A stretch of DNA of 64,000 nucleotides from Vishniacozyma victoriae (Eukaryota; Basidiomycota; Tremellomycetes; Tremellales; Bulleribasidiaceae): positions 4,340,001 to 4,404,000 of the forward strand of contig JADPYG010000088.1 of assembly GCA_017654735.1 (NCBI GenBank), read 5' to 3'. The first letter of the stretch is position 1. Every line of letters starts with the position of its first letter. The position numbers and the translations under genes are program-made. This document shows, in pieces, positions 10,682 to 22,300 of the stretch. Below the pieces are notes generated by a model, which made no database searches, was not told the origin of the DNA, and worked only from the letters and a program-made list of their open reading frames with translations.

Positions 10682-13256
10682 ATGTCGAAACCCAATACCA
10701 TGGAGCTAGATGAAGCTGGTCCTTCTACGAGCTCGAGCTCAAATCACGGGAAACGAGCTATAACGGCCCGGGCATGTGATGCTTGCCGAACGAGGAAATT
10801 GAAGTGTTCAGGTCGACCTGATACTGTCGACGTCAATGATGCGGGCGTGGCTATTGTCCCATGCGAAGTAAGTATCTTTCGTAGATGATGGTCTGAGCTG
10901 ATTGATAGCACTGTCGAGAATGGAAATTAGAGTGTTGCTATCTATATCAGCGGAAACGAAGGGGTAGACGAAATTTGGTAGTGGAGAAATTAGCAGAACA
11001 GCAGCGAGCAAGGAGGGATAGTCATGGACACCGAGGACATAGCTCTTCGGGAAGTGAGAGAAGTCCACCTCCTCGGACCAGTACAATGCAATCATTCATG
11101 GTGAGTCCTATTGAAAGCTGTCGCTCATTTTCAGCCTGTCGGCGCCGGCATCCCATTCCCATTTCAAACGCATCTGGACTCAATACCTCAAGGAGTGATT
11201 TCACCTCTTGAGCTACATCACCCACAACCTGTAGCGTCTACCTCGGCATACGTTTCTCCACCTTCGGCGGTCAGTGATCGTATTGAACATCCTGGGTCTC
11301 CACCGCTGCCGACTGGTATGACACCATTTACGAACCCAGAATCCACGTTACCTGCTCAATTGAAATTGGATGCCTTCATTTCACGGGATCTGGCCATGAA
11401 GACCATATCCCTTTTCTTTGAACATGTGATTTTTGTCTCAAAGGGTACGTGAGAATGCTGATGTTGCAGGTATCATGTATCATGCCTCTCATACACAAAC
11501 CGTCTTTCATGGCCGACTTGCAAGCTGGAGAAGAGGAACGGAACCCAATCTTTTTCGCATTGATACTCCAGATGATTTCAATGACTCTGATCCACGTACG
11601 TTCCCCGGAATGAGATAAGGCTGATGAGCAGCTGCCAGTCGCTTACTTCCCAATACCCGCAGAGGACGTCCGGGCGTGCTCGGATAGATGTATGAGAAGA
11701 GCAAATGCTATTACCCACCGGAACGCTGAGAGGCTAGTTCTGGATATGTGTATCATCAAGTACGCTCCCCATTCCTTCAGACATTCTGAGCTGATGATAC
11801 AGGTTCTTCATGTTTGTCGTTCACAATAAGCGAGGAGACATTGGACTGGAAGCAGCAACATTCGGGGAGGCACAGTATATTGCAATCTGCCTCGGTATGC
11901 ACCGTGAAGATGTAAGCCTCACCTTCTCGATACAATGCACATGGCTGATGGGCAGTCTTACTATAACCTGAGTAAGCTCTGTTGGCTCCCGACACCTCAC
12001 CAGCTCACATCTAGCACCGATTGAATCACAGCGGAGACGGAGATTGTGGTTCATGCTTTTCAATGCCGACAAATTAGAAGCTGCGGTACGGACCAAGCCG
12101 GTGTTACTACCTTCTGATGAGTTCATGTGCCCTCCTGAGACTACCGCTTTACCTCTTGAGCTGTACGTTGTCCCAAGATCCATCAATAGGATAGCAAGCT
12201 GAAATACAGGGATGATAAATGTATAACTGCGACCGGCTATCTACCCCCTCTACCAGGAACACCGCTAGCTACTGGCTTCACAGCTCTGATTCATACGTGC
12301 CAGTAAGCTAGCAGGAGCGTGTCAAAGTCCAAGCTGACATATAGCGTCCTCGGTGACATGCTAATACACGAACGCGACATCCGACGCAAACCACCTCTCG
12401 ATCCCGAATCAATCCTAACCGCCCTAAGGCGTGTGAGGGGATTCCAATCCCGCCTAAAATCAATCTTGGACAGTCTACCACGAGTTTTCAGGTTCCTAGA
12501 TGAGCAAGAGAATGTGTAAGTATCACTATCTAACGACGATTTATCCAGCTGACGACAGTCCACTTCCCGGCTGGGAGGAAAATATGCGAGACGAACTTGA
12601 TGAATTCTTTCTGGATCCTACTGCATCCGAATCTGCGAAAGATGGATATTTGGTGTTGAGGGCGAATATACATGTTACGATGGCTATGACCAGGTTGAGG
12701 TTGATGTGAGTCCCTGTGATGTAGGTGGTGGGTGTACTGATGATAGATTACATCGAGACGACCTTTTGACGAGAAGTGGGCCTCCTGGGACTTCATCACG
12801 AACAGGTAAGCTCCCATTCTCCGAAATCGGTGGAGTAAGCTAATCCCATTAGCTGCCGAGTTGATTAGTGCGGATCTTGGGGAAAGCTTAGATTGGAGAC
12901 ATACAGTCTACCAGGATTTGTTCAAGACGGTACACGGGTAAGTCAAGTCAACATATCGTATATTTGAGGCTGACCAGCAGGACACCTATTCAAGCTGTAT
13001 GTTCTGATACTAAAGCTAGAGGTTTGAGCTAATGATGAAAGCTCGCGGCGAATGGTCCGTCGATCTTGACTAAGATCAGGCTGGTAGCTGTGACATTGCT
13101 TGACGCAGTCCCAGCTCAGGCTTATGATGATCCGTCAGTGCAGGGGATGGCTGCTTATTTGCTTGGTGAGCACAAGCAATACCGGATTGGATAGCGGCTG
13201 ATCAAGCAGACTTTTTAAACATCATGACTTCGATTGAAGATCAATTCGCCGATTGA
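10682..13256 (+). CDS. Zn2Cys6 fungal-specific transcription factor
   Basis: A multi-exon gene with many 45-60 bp introns. The N-terminal DNA-binding cluster is ACDACRTRKLKCSGR, a long loop, then PCEHCREWKLEC, followed by a basic stretch QRKRRGRRN. The spacer between the third and fourth Cys is about 18 residues, longer than the common 5-12. Downstream the fungal-specific middle homology region is recognisable: LKLDAFISRDLAMKTISLFF, then IHKPSFMADLQAG and NPIFFALILQMISMT. The last exon ends DFLNIMTSIEDQFAD. A second Met lies six codons after the start. It likely regulates genes of carbon or secondary metabolism; its divergent neighbour, a secreted hydrolase, is the nearest candidate target. 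Exact boundaries of the middle exons are less certain than the two ends. Confidence 0.85.
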
Positions 13257-13414
13257 GGGGTCCAGTATACTCATCATATATATGCACACTACACATCAAG
13301 CTTTTACACCGCCTTTCTCTACAAATATCCTACAATGACACAGTTCGGTGTTAATATCATGCGTAAACTTTTACGGCCATTCCCGACCCTCCATACCCAC
13401 CTGTACGTTCCTCC

Positions 13415-14083
13415 TCATCCTCGCCAACTTTCGTTCAATCCGTTCGTACCTCGCCTCTGCCTCTGTACATGTTCCTCCAGTTGAGCCATCGTCCCCGTCC
13501 GCCTTCCCATACTTGGATCGATCGCATGTCTCGTCTCCTTCATTCGTCTGAGACAGCCCATCAATCCAAAGGCGAAGCTTCTCCCGATCTTCCGCAGGAG
13601 CCAGTCGCAATTCGACTGCCTCGGCGTCAGGTGAAAGATTCCATTTCGAATCTGCTCCTCCCTGTGAGTGGAGAGCTGCTTGTTGACATTGGTCAGATAC
13701 GTGGAGACGATCTCCCTCACACCATCGGGATCGTTGTGCTCCCTTTCTGAGCGAAAGGCCTTGTACACTTGCCCCAGATTGGCGCTGAGGGATTCGAAGC
13801 CGGAGGGTAAGTTGAGATTCGACGCGAAAGTGGGATCTGGGTCGCCAAAGCCGTAGTGAGGAACAATGACAACGGTTGTTGGAGGATCATTCCTCTTCTC
13901 CCAACGTGTACATGGAGGCGGGGCTGAATGACGTCGTCGCGATCGCGAGGCCGCAGATCCCACGGGCACAGAGGGGAGGTTGACTTCTTCATGGGGATTA
14001 CGATCGAGTCGAGTCTCTGGTGGACTTTGAACACAATCGATAGTGCCCAAGGAGCCGCAGGAGCTGCAGTCGGAGTAGACCAT
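13415..14083 (-). CDS. hypothetical protein, intronless
   Basis: One uninterrupted 222-codon frame starting at an ATG. It opens MVYSDCSSCGSLGTIDC, has a basic patch SRSRRRHS, a middle with GFESLSANLGQVYKAFRSE and YLTNVNKQLSTHREEQIRNG, and ends MAQLEEHVQRQRRGTNGLNE. I recognise no domain. The gene has no signal peptide or membrane segment. It sits in a run of four unknown minus-strand genes (13.4-19.1 kb), which look lineage-specific. Confidence 0.5.
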   Translation of the reverse strand: MVYSDCSSCGSLGTIDCVQSPPETRLDRNPHEEVNLPSVPVGSAASRSRRRHSAPPPCTRWEKRNDPPTTVVIVPHYGFGDPDPTFASNLNLPSGFESLSANLGQVYKAFRSEREHNDPDGVREIVSTYLTNVNKQLSTHREEQIRNGIFHLTPRQSNCDWLLRKIGRSFAFGLMGCLRRMKETRHAIDPSMGRRTGTMAQLEEHVQRQRRGTNGLNESWRG

Positions 14084-14752
14084 TAGTTGTGGTGTGTATT
14101 GGAAAGATGTGGTTGCAGGAAGGTGTAGTGCTGGAGATTGTATCTCTGGTGGATACCACTAGCTTGTCGGTCGGTGGCGGGAAATACAAGAGTGTGTGTA
14201 TGAGAGAGGACAGAGAGCGGGAAGGCATCGTACGAGATATATACCTGACTTCCTCTTTTCACCCGACTCCCTGTCAGACGGGAGGATATCACGAAAAGGA
14301 GTTGCAGGGCCACTATCAAAGGAAGGACCTAGACAAACGTCCCGGCAGTATGACCATGAAAGGAGTTAGCCGGGATTTGTAATAGCTGACGAGTACATAG
14401 GGTGGATGACGGAAGGATATGCGCCGAAATGAGTATGATACGTGAGAAATCCCTTGTCGAGGGCGGCTCAAGTCCCTACTTGGACCAGGGACTTGAGCCG
14501 CCCTCGACGACAAGGAGCAATTTAGTACTACCAGACAGTGAGCGGGGAAAGGACCTGGTTGGATGGAGCCCAACAGCTCCGAAGCCTGTTCATGATCGAT
14601 GCTCGACAGCATGACAGCATGACAGTGACTAGACATCACGTCTTGGATGGCACTGACCAATCTGCCGACCTAAATTTGCATAGTGATTCTCCTTTAAGTC
14701 AACACAGGATCATCATCGCCGCCATCGTCCCTCTGCATCTTTACTGTCGGCG
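14084..14752. other. intergenic region with long hairpin
   Basis: 5' flank of the 13415-14083 gene and 3' flank of the next minus-strand gene. Apart from the inverted repeat at 14452-14515 it shows no gene. Confidence 0.5.
14452..14515. repeat. near-perfect inverted repeat (long stem-loop)
   Basis: Left arm CCTTGTCGAGGGCGGCTCAA plus GTCCC (14452-14476) pairs with the right arm 14488-14515, with only a 3-base bulge (an extra TCG in the right arm). The loop is about 11 bases. A stem of about 25 bp is rare by chance. It could be a small transposon remnant, a transcription end signal or a source of small RNA. Confidence 0.85.
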
Positions 14753-15619
14753 TCACATCCCCCCACCACTCCATTTCACTATCTCGTCTCTCATGTCTGT
14801 GGTGCTTTGTCTTTGGGCTCCCTCGTTCTCAGCAAACGACTTGTCTGACTGGCCGCTGCCAATCAAGTCTCTGTCATTCGCATGACCGGGGTAGAAGTTG
14901 TCCTGACCTCCCTTTGTACCTACAATACTCGAATTTAAGTCTGGGGTGATTTGTGAATCGATTTCAGGGGCTCTTCCCTCCCCCATCAGCTTCTCCGGGC
15001 TGGTGGCAAGAGAGGTCCCGTCCAGATACTTTGGGTTGATAGGGAAAATTGTGGGTATGATAGACGACTGAAGACATTGATTGAACTCAATCGGATATCG
15101 CCATCCCATGGGGACCCGCTTGACAGTCCCATCTGCCCTTTCCTTCCAATGCTTCATGATGTCGGTACCTTCGCATATCTCGTCGCTGTTGTTGGGAGAC
15201 TGTCCGTAAAACATCTCCGTGCCCGGGAACAACTCCCGTAGGTTTGTTCTCAAAGAGATCACATCCCGTTCCTTTTTGGAAACAGGACAATATCCGCTTC
15301 TACAGATGTCGTCTTGGTCACTGAAATCTGCCTCTGTGCCACGGTCTTTGTGAGGAGGTAGTGAAGTGATGTGTGAAGCTGATGGTGAAGCTGGAGTAGA
15401 GACATTGGCGGAAGTGAATCTTGGCGATAGTGAGGCGTCAAAGCCTGGTTTCTCGAAATCAGGCGTGGGGCAGTTGTTGTGCGAAGGTATATCTTCATAC
15501 CAGTGATCTGATGTTGGGGAAGAAATGTATATCTGATGTACAGTTTGACAACCCTCCGGCATAGATGGTATATCACTGCTGTCAGGGCCGAATTGCCAGC
15601 CATCCTCAAAATGGGTCAT
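14753..15619 (-). CDS. hypothetical protein, Ser/Pro-rich
   Basis: A 288-codon frame from ATG at 15619 (MTHFEDGWQFGPDSSDIPSM); the frame stays open upstream to 15679 without an ATG, so a further 5' exon is possible (acceptor-like CTTACACAG just upstream). It contains a low-complexity Ser/Pro stretch (NVSTPASPSASHITSLPP), a segment ISLRTNLRELFPGTEMFYGQ and GWRYPIEFNQCLQSS. No domain recognised. The motif around PG..E[MI]FY.G resembles one in the next gene (16328-17548), which may mean distant kinship. Confidence 0.5.
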   Translation of the reverse strand: MTHFEDGWQFGPDSSDIPSMPEGCQTVHQIYISSPTSDHWYEDIPSHNNCPTPDFEKPGFDASLSPRFTSANVSTPASPSASHITSLPPHKDRGTEADFSDQDDICRSGYCPVSKKERDVISLRTNLRELFPGTEMFYGQSPNNSDEICEGTDIMKHWKERADGTVKRVPMGWRYPIEFNQCLQSSIIPTIFPINPKYLDGTSLATSPEKLMGEGRAPEIDSQITPDLNSSIVGTKGGQDNFYPGHANDRDLIGSGQSDKSFAENEGAQRQSTTDMRDEIVKWSGGGM

Positions 15620-16327
15620 AATGTTGGCGACGATGGTTTGATTCAAGAAATGGGGATTTCCTGTGTAAGGTCTTGGCAAGACGCGATGAAGGTTGCGAAA
15701 GTAGCTTTCTGCTGAAAGTTGTGATCCGCGGGGAAGGTGTAGTAGCTCAAGGGGCTGCGAGTAATAAGAAGAAGAGCAGGAAGGGGGAAGGCCGCCTGAA
15801 ATATATATGGTGGATAGGGTGTCTCAGTGTATGTCTTCCTTTGATTGCCATTCTCAGGGAGGGTGTGAAAGGAGAGATCATGTTTTCTGCGCAAAGCTGT
15901 GCAGTCATCGGTCACATGATCGCGAGAGGTACAATGGCATGATGCGCGGGACTCGTAAATGTGAGAAAGGTCTACGGCAATTCGATTGACGTGATTTGGG
16001 GTGCATCAGTGGCAAGAAGTGGTTTCGTGAGTGCATTCCAACCCGCATCTGCCGCCGTCTTTGCAAGTCTTCCTCGCCACATCTAGACACATGTAATTGT
16101 ACGTTGTCTGCTTCTAGCAAGGATCAGTCGCCTATGTCTTTCGTAATGCTGAGGCCATGCGTATCTTCCAAATCATATATGTAGCTCAACGTCTGTACAA
16201 TACAAGTAACAACATGCGGGAATGGATTATTATGACAATGTCCCCTCACAACTCATCAACAGATGGGCATCAACCACCGACCTATCTTCCTAGTCCCTAG
16301 TCAACACTCATCCAGTTCTGCCTCGAT
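15620..16327. other. intergenic region
   Basis: 5' flank of the 14753 gene and 3' flank of the 16328 gene. Short open frames on both strands have no supporting features. Confidence 0.5.
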
Positions 16328-17548
16328 TTATAGTTTCTTGGCGGGGCTTGCAGACATCTTCCCGTCTTTTGACATCAATGCTATCACCATGTGCTGAAGG
16401 TCCGATAGGCGATCAGGAATAGTGCAAATCTCACCAGGAGCATCTTGCAGATCATTATGTTGAGTACATGTTGTCTCATCATGGTAATTCTGATACTCCA
16501 CAGAGTCGTAGTATCGCTCAGTGCCGTTGTCGGCATTATTCCTGGAGCCGGCAGACGAGCCACCTTTTTGTGGGGCTAATTCAAACTTGATCCCGGAAAT
16601 CTGGGCGTTGCCGACCTCGAAGGTCTTGTCAATCGCTCGTCTTACAAAGTCGGGGTCTTGAGACGCTTCATCGCATTGAGAGAACCGGTAAGCCAAGGAT
16701 AGTATGTCCTGTACGTCTCGGTCCCTCAGGGCCCACTGGCTTGTTGCTTTGACCAACGGGTTTGTGCAACCACGGGGCCAACATGGTACAGTGATAACCC
16801 ACTCCGTGGAAGCGGGTGAAGCAGTGTAAGGCTGCACTGAAGGACTAGGAGAGATGTGTGAAGCCGGGGAAGGAGAGGGGATAGGCTGAGCTGCGATGGA
16901 GGGAGTTTCTTCGGAGGATGTTTGAGCGAGTTCGCTTGCGACAACCGGAGTGGACTTTGTCGGCGACTCCGAGAGTCCATCTTCTTTCGACTGCCCCTTA
17001 CTTTGTTGTTCCTCCATATTCACCACTGACTCAATATATCTATTGTAAGCAGTCCCCATTGATCTGCCCATATCCGTCCAGCCTTTGTGGTCCCTGACGG
17101 AGAATGCCTGGGCTGGACGATCCGGGTAGGTCGAAGGTCCCATCATCCCTGCATATGAGTGCCAGCGGAGAATTGGACAATGTTCGACATCGCCTGGCAG
17201 CTCCTCCTTGCTGGCAATTGGGAGGTTCCACAATTTCTCCCGCACACTTCCCTCTAAATGCCCGGCGTAAAATATCTCGTTGTGCCCTGGATGCTCTGCC
17301 TTTAACTTTCGTAGCGTCTCTTGGCACACGGTCGCATATTGATGGATCCAGGCTAGGGTCCTTTGTGGTATCTTTGAGGAACCGACATTGCTCAGATCTT
17401 TGTTGGACGCAATCTCATACCCCAACAAAGTGGGCACGGAATAGATGATGGTGTCTCGTGGCATTCCGTCCGAGGGGTTGGAAGAGTCGGGAGAACCATT
17501 TGCGGAGGCATCCGTGGCTCGACTGGTGTTGTCGTGTGCTGGTTCCAT
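16328..17548 (-). CDS. hypothetical protein, 406 residues
   Basis: A single long frame starting MEPAHDNTSRATDASANGS. The first 30 residues are Ser/Asn/Asp-rich. Then comes a globular-looking part (RDTIIYSVPTLLGYEIASN, WIHQYATVCQETLRKLKAEH, PGHNEIFYAGHLEGSVREKL), a Ser/Pro linker (SPSPASHISPSPSVQPY) and a second part with RDRDVQDILSLAYRFSQCDE and FEVGNAQISGIKFELAP. No family recognised. A 5' open region (17549-17774) could contribute an extra exon, but no clean donor/acceptor pair keeps the frame. Similarity to the 14753 gene is limited to a short motif and the Ser/Pro linker. Confidence 0.55.
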   Translation of the reverse strand: MEPAHDNTSRATDASANGSPDSSNPSDGMPRDTIIYSVPTLLGYEIASNKDLSNVGSSKIPQRTLAWIHQYATVCQETLRKLKAEHPGHNEIFYAGHLEGSVREKLWNLPIASKEELPGDVEHCPILRWHSYAGMMGPSTYPDRPAQAFSVRDHKGWTDMGRSMGTAYNRYIESVVNMEEQQSKGQSKEDGLSESPTKSTPVVASELAQTSSEETPSIAAQPIPSPSPASHISPSPSVQPYTASPASTEWVITVPCWPRGCTNPLVKATSQWALRDRDVQDILSLAYRFSQCDEASQDPDFVRRAIDKTFEVGNAQISGIKFELAPQKGGSSAGSRNNADNGTERYYDSVEYQNYHDETTCTQHNDLQDAPGEICTIPDRLSDLQHMVIALMSKDGKMSASPAKKL

Positions 17549-18049
17549 TGTAATGGATATCGGAATGACGCTCGATAGTCAGTGTAAGCTTGCTGGCTCT
17601 CGTCTGTGAACGTACTGTAAAAGTGGGGCAGTCTAGTGAATACCTCGGAATGGCTTTGTGTTGGGTGGTAATGGGTATGATAGAACGAAAACACATCAGG
17701 GACATCCAAAAGAGTTGAGGTGGAGCCGAAGTATTCCATGAGTACAAAGGATGGTGTTGGTCAAAGGTTGACATGATGTTGATACTGATAGTGGTCAGAG
17801 CCCGAGCCGCACGAAGCGGTCTACGGCAGCCTCACTCACAAAACCCTCACGGTGCCTTGCACATGATGCACTCAGAAAGAGGAGTCTAAGTGGTCATCTC
17901 GACGAGAAAAGTCAGACAGCCATCAACTTGAAAATGAATTCGTGTCGGTGTCAGTGTGAATTCAGTGGACTCATTATACATTTTCCCGTACCCGCTTGGA
18001 CTTGTATTTCATCTAAGCTCCCTAATCCAGACGACATCACGACATCGCG
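17549..18049. other. intergenic region
   Basis: 5' flank of the 16328-17548 gene and 3' flank of the next minus-strand gene. It includes open frames up to 119 codons overlapping the gene start in other frames, which I treat as shadows or leader sequence. Confidence 0.45.
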
Positions 18050-19111
18050 CTAGCGACATCGATGACACTCATCTTTAGCTTCCCCGACCCCAGTTCTACT
18101 GTCCACACTACTTCCATACAATCCCCTCCCAATTACCCTATTGATCAGCGACACCCTCTCCCACATGATCAAACTCACAGTCCCACTAACCCCCTCACAA
18201 TACCCAACAATCCCATCCTTCACATCCCTCTTGACAACCCTCCTATCCAATACAATCTTTCCCACACATCCATCTTTATTATTCCTCGTACCACTACTAG
18301 TAGGAGCGTCGACGTGGGTATTGCCTTCTTTAGTCATTGATTCTTGGGCTTTATGGAAAGCTTGTAGATAGTAGGTAGGCCAGATTGATGAATTCTTTGG
18401 ACAGATATATCGACTCAGGACGAATTGAGGGGGTATATAAGGTCCGGTGGAAGTTGGGAATGGCGATGCTGCTCGATGATGCTCGGATGCATTCTCGTTT
18501 GTTTTGGAGGTAGTGGTAGAGGTAGTGGTGGTAGTAGTATTTGTTCGAGAGGTCGACGTGGAGTTGAATTTCGAGCTTCTTTCGGAATTGAACCTCGAGC
18601 TGATTACCAACGACGATCGTTGATCGAGGACGGAAGCCTCGGGATCATAAGTGGTAATTGCCGATTCCATGAATTCAGTAGTAGGAGGCACCGAGCGATC
18701 CTCAGGAATGAAGTGATTCGCAGGTGCCGAGAGATACGCCATCAGATACGCCATCACATCCCATAGAACCAACATCCCAATCCCAATCTCACATCCCAGC
18801 AGAATCAATCTCCCAATACTCCCCATCTCCCATCCTCCCATGTAATATCTCGGATCAGTCGGGGTATATCTCTCTCCTAGTTCCCTGAGACTGGTAATTA
18901 GACGGTGGAGGATGATTATCATTTGTAATATAATGGTCTCGGCTGCCATTCGGAGGTAGACATGGATAATGTCGATGGAGGGTACGAATATGAAGTCGAT
19001 CAGGGGTGTGAATATGAAGTCGAGGGTGTCTTTCATTGTGTCGAGTAGAGACCGAGAGGCGATTTGGGAGAAGGAAGGGAAAGTATTCGATATCGGTAAC
19101 CAGTCGAGCAT
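18050..19111 (-). CDS. hypothetical membrane-associated protein
   Basis: The first in-frame ATG is at 19111 (MLDWLPISNTFPSFSQ); the frame is open a little further upstream without an ATG. Hydrophobic stretches FIFTPLIDFIFVPSIDIIHV and IGRLILLGCEIGIGMLVLWD suggest one or more membrane helices. Between them lies the charged segment RELGERYTPTDPRYYMGGWE. A Ser/Thr/Asn repeat follows (TSRTNTTTTTTSTTTSKTNE), then a part with SRYICPKNSSIWPTYYLQAF. No known family recognised. The C-terminal 100 residues are less certain and could hide an intron. Confidence 0.5.
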   Translation of the reverse strand: MLDWLPISNTFPSFSQIASRSLLDTMKDTLDFIFTPLIDFIFVPSIDIIHVYLRMAAETIILQMIIILHRLITSLRELGERYTPTDPRYYMGGWEMGSIGRLILLGCEIGIGMLVLWDVMAYLMAYLSAPANHFIPEDRSVPPTTEFMESAITTYDPEASVLDQRSSLVISSRFNSERSSKFNSTSTSRTNTTTTTTSTTTSKTNENASEHHRAASPFPTSTGPYIPPQFVLSRYICPKNSSIWPTYYLQAFHKAQESMTKEGNTHVDAPTSSGTRNNKDGCVGKIVLDRRVVKRDVKDGIVGYCEGVSGTVSLIMWERVSLINRVIGRGLYGSSVDSRTGVGEAKDECHRCR

Positions 19112-19387
19112 TCTCGGCTGGATGAATGAAGGTTGTTTCACCTGATATTTGATGTGTCGTGTGTTGTCGATGCTTGTGTGCTGGCCTACAGATTACATCA
19201 GCGAGCGGAACAAAGAAGGAAAGGAATGAGCAGTGAAAAGTGAGAGAAGAGAAGAGAAGACAATCGAAAAGGTGAATGAAGGAAGGGAAACGAGTTTGCG
19301 CACAGACCTCTTTTCTCATCATCATCAGTAGAGTGAGCAGTAATAAAATACATGAAGTGTCTAAACACAATCGTCCATATGAATGTC

Positions 19388-22300
19388 CTATACGATACCA
19401 ACAATCACACTTGCCCTCAGGCTTCCTCCCTTGGGCATCCCCGTCGTATACCCAAGTACACCATCTTCCAATCCCTCTGCATCTGTCACATGAGATCCTG
19501 ACAAGTACTCTTCAGATCTCAGGGCGCTGGATTTCCACCCCCATGATTGAGAGTATGTGAATGAATCGGGAGCGGAGGAGAATCGCAGAAGGGCAGTTCC
19601 CAAAGCTGATGCGCATGTGATTGAGAAGTAGGCCTGGTTGTAAGCCTTGTACCAACAGACAGGAAGGAACTTACCATAGTAAGTGGCCTTTCATCCCTAT
19701 ACGGCTCCTTCCTGAGCAGCTCATCACTGACCGCCTGATCCCCCGCATCCGATCGCGGACTTCCAACAGTCACCTGTCCAGTCAAGCTCCTTCCCAGCGG
19801 CGCACCACCCCTCATCCCAGCAGATTGGGGACTAGTAGGTAATCCGACCACTGAATCCGGCGTCGAAGGTTCCGGGAAAGGTTCACCAGGATGTTGCCTA
19901 TGCAAGTAGATCCCCAATTGGATACCTTTATCCTTCTTCCGTATTGTCTGGACGTAAACGTTGAACCAACTTCCAGCATAGAAATGGGTGGTGGAATACA
20001 TTCGTTCCCTCTCCGCGAGGAGATGGCAGTTCCAGAATTCGACGCAGAATCGGAATGGTTCAGCTTTGGACCATCGGCCTTTGGTATCGATATTGGAGGA
20101 AGAGGTAATGTCGGATAAGAGGCGGCATTGCCGGGATAGACCAAAGTAGGTTCGTTCATCATGAGGCGGTGGACGAGGTTTGGGCTTCTCTTCTGAATCT
20201 CCCTCTGGTGGAGGTTCATAGAAATCGGTGGCTACTGTGGTCGGTCCAAAGTCGGGCATGCCCAGTATTCCAAGAATGGGAGCAGCAGCCGTAAGGTGTG
20301 TGTTTGTAAACAACAGTCCAGCAGCCCCAACGCGATATGTATCATCGGACGACACGGGGTAATATAATGGGTTCGCAGCTCCAGTCGAGTTCGAATTAAA
20401 CACACTCGAGATCGAAGCGGAAGGACCGATGGAGAAGGATGAACCATATTCGGAAGAGGGGGTAACGTTTCTAGAAGCTCGAGGTCGACGTCGGCGCTGG
20501 CTGACTTGAGACAATTCTTGAGCGGATTTACATAATCCTAAAGCTGCTTCTGGTTCGCCTTCGCTGGTTGCAGCATTGAGGATACGTGATTTGAGATCGG
20601 CAGCTGACCAGTGAGCTGCTTGGAGCACATGAAGGGGTGCGAATGGGAGTCCGGTATGAGGATCGATATCGGCCGCAATGGTGGAGAGGTCTTCGAAAGT
20701 CTGCCAATGAGCTGAGCCCGAAGTAGGGTAGTTTAGATGACTTACCATATGTGTATAGTAGATCCCATCGGTAAAGACCTTTTCCAACTCGTCCTCATCC
20801 TCCCAATCCGAGTCATCTTCTTCACTACCAGTGGCCATACTCAAATTTGACATGCCAAGATCACCTTCATCCTCTTTACCCCTCCTTCTCAAATCCAGTA
20901 CCTTCCTAGCAGCCCTATAGCGATCCATCTCATTACTAACGAAGAGGGAGTCGGAACTGAGCAAGGCCCTAACGAACTTGGCGTGAATCCCACCCCGAGC
21001 GAATACCCTCCAAAGTGGTTCTTGTTCATCCAGTTTGGCTTCTTGGTAAAGTATCTCGGTACCCCAGCGAGTGAGGAAACAACAGCATGCTTCTCCTATT
21101 TTGTCGGAAGCGAAACCGTAGAAATGGGGCAAAACTTCATCCTCCGTCTCATGAGATTCGAGTGGTGAGCTCGGTTCGAAAGATAATGGACTGGGTTTAG
21201 ATCTTCGTCTACCACTACCGAGCCCGAGCCCAAGCCCGTGACCTGGACCTTCTGATTTTAATTCTTCGTCGTCACTCTTGACTGATGAGATGGCGGAATC
21301 GGTAGAGTTGCGTGCTCTTCTTCCCTTTCGAGGGCTAGAGCCAGCAGACTCATCCCTCAACCCAGGTGCGAGTGGTTTGGCAACGTCTTCTAAATCCCTC
21401 GCCCCTTCCTCCGTTTGACCATCCCATTCTTCCTCTCCTATACCATCGCCGACTGCGAAACTGAGGTATCGCTCAAGCGTCCCTGGACCTATCGTTCGTA
21501 GTATCAAAGAAAGGACCTCTCGTAGAAGTGACGAATGTCCTAGGTAAATCGTTGTTGCGAGTAGTGACAACAGCAAGCGCGGGGTAGCGAGCTGTGTACG
21601 GGATGGTAAAGATGCGATGATGTCGGGGTAGGATATGTCAATGTCGCCAGCGAAGCATGGGCTGAGTGGGTAAATGGGGGTGGGGATCAGGGCGACTGGG
21701 AATTGCAATTGGGGAAAGGGCGAATATAAGCGGGATAGGCAGACCCTATCGGTAAGTAGAATTAGCAGTAAAGTCCAGGGAACTCACTCGAAAGCAGCCC
21801 GGGTGATGTTGGGATCATCAAACTGAAGTTCCAGATCCTCTCCCGCCCAGTCATTATCATCCGCAAAGATAGCCTTCTCCTTCCCTTTCCGTGATTTCCT
21901 TGCTCCCGTCTCTGAAAAGCCACCCAAGAACATCGAGTGGAAGAAGCCTAAAGTCAGCTCTCGCTCATTACGAGCACCTTCGTAACTTACTAGCCTGGAC
22001 GAGAACCATACGATGTACTGCCCATCCTACTCCCCATTTTTTGACCCATATCCTCACGTCTGCGCATGATCCAGTCAGGAAACTGCGGTATAGATGATCA
22101 CCTAGGGCATCTGGCATGGCGGTGGGTGACAATGCTGCGGACAACGCGCCGGCTGTGGTTGGTGCTGCCTTTTTGCGTAGTACGGGACTATCTTTCTGTA
22201 TAGGAGTTGGCGGGACAACAAAGGATGACGACGTTGTGGTGGAAGTAGATGTTGTAGGGACGGAACTGTTGATGTTGGTTGGCACGGACGATGCGCGTAT

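Noticed and set aside
20717..20760. Intron in the BTB gene near CATATG/GTAAGT
   Set aside because: The 34-bp candidate intron would shift the frame, whereas reading through keeps a continuous open frame.
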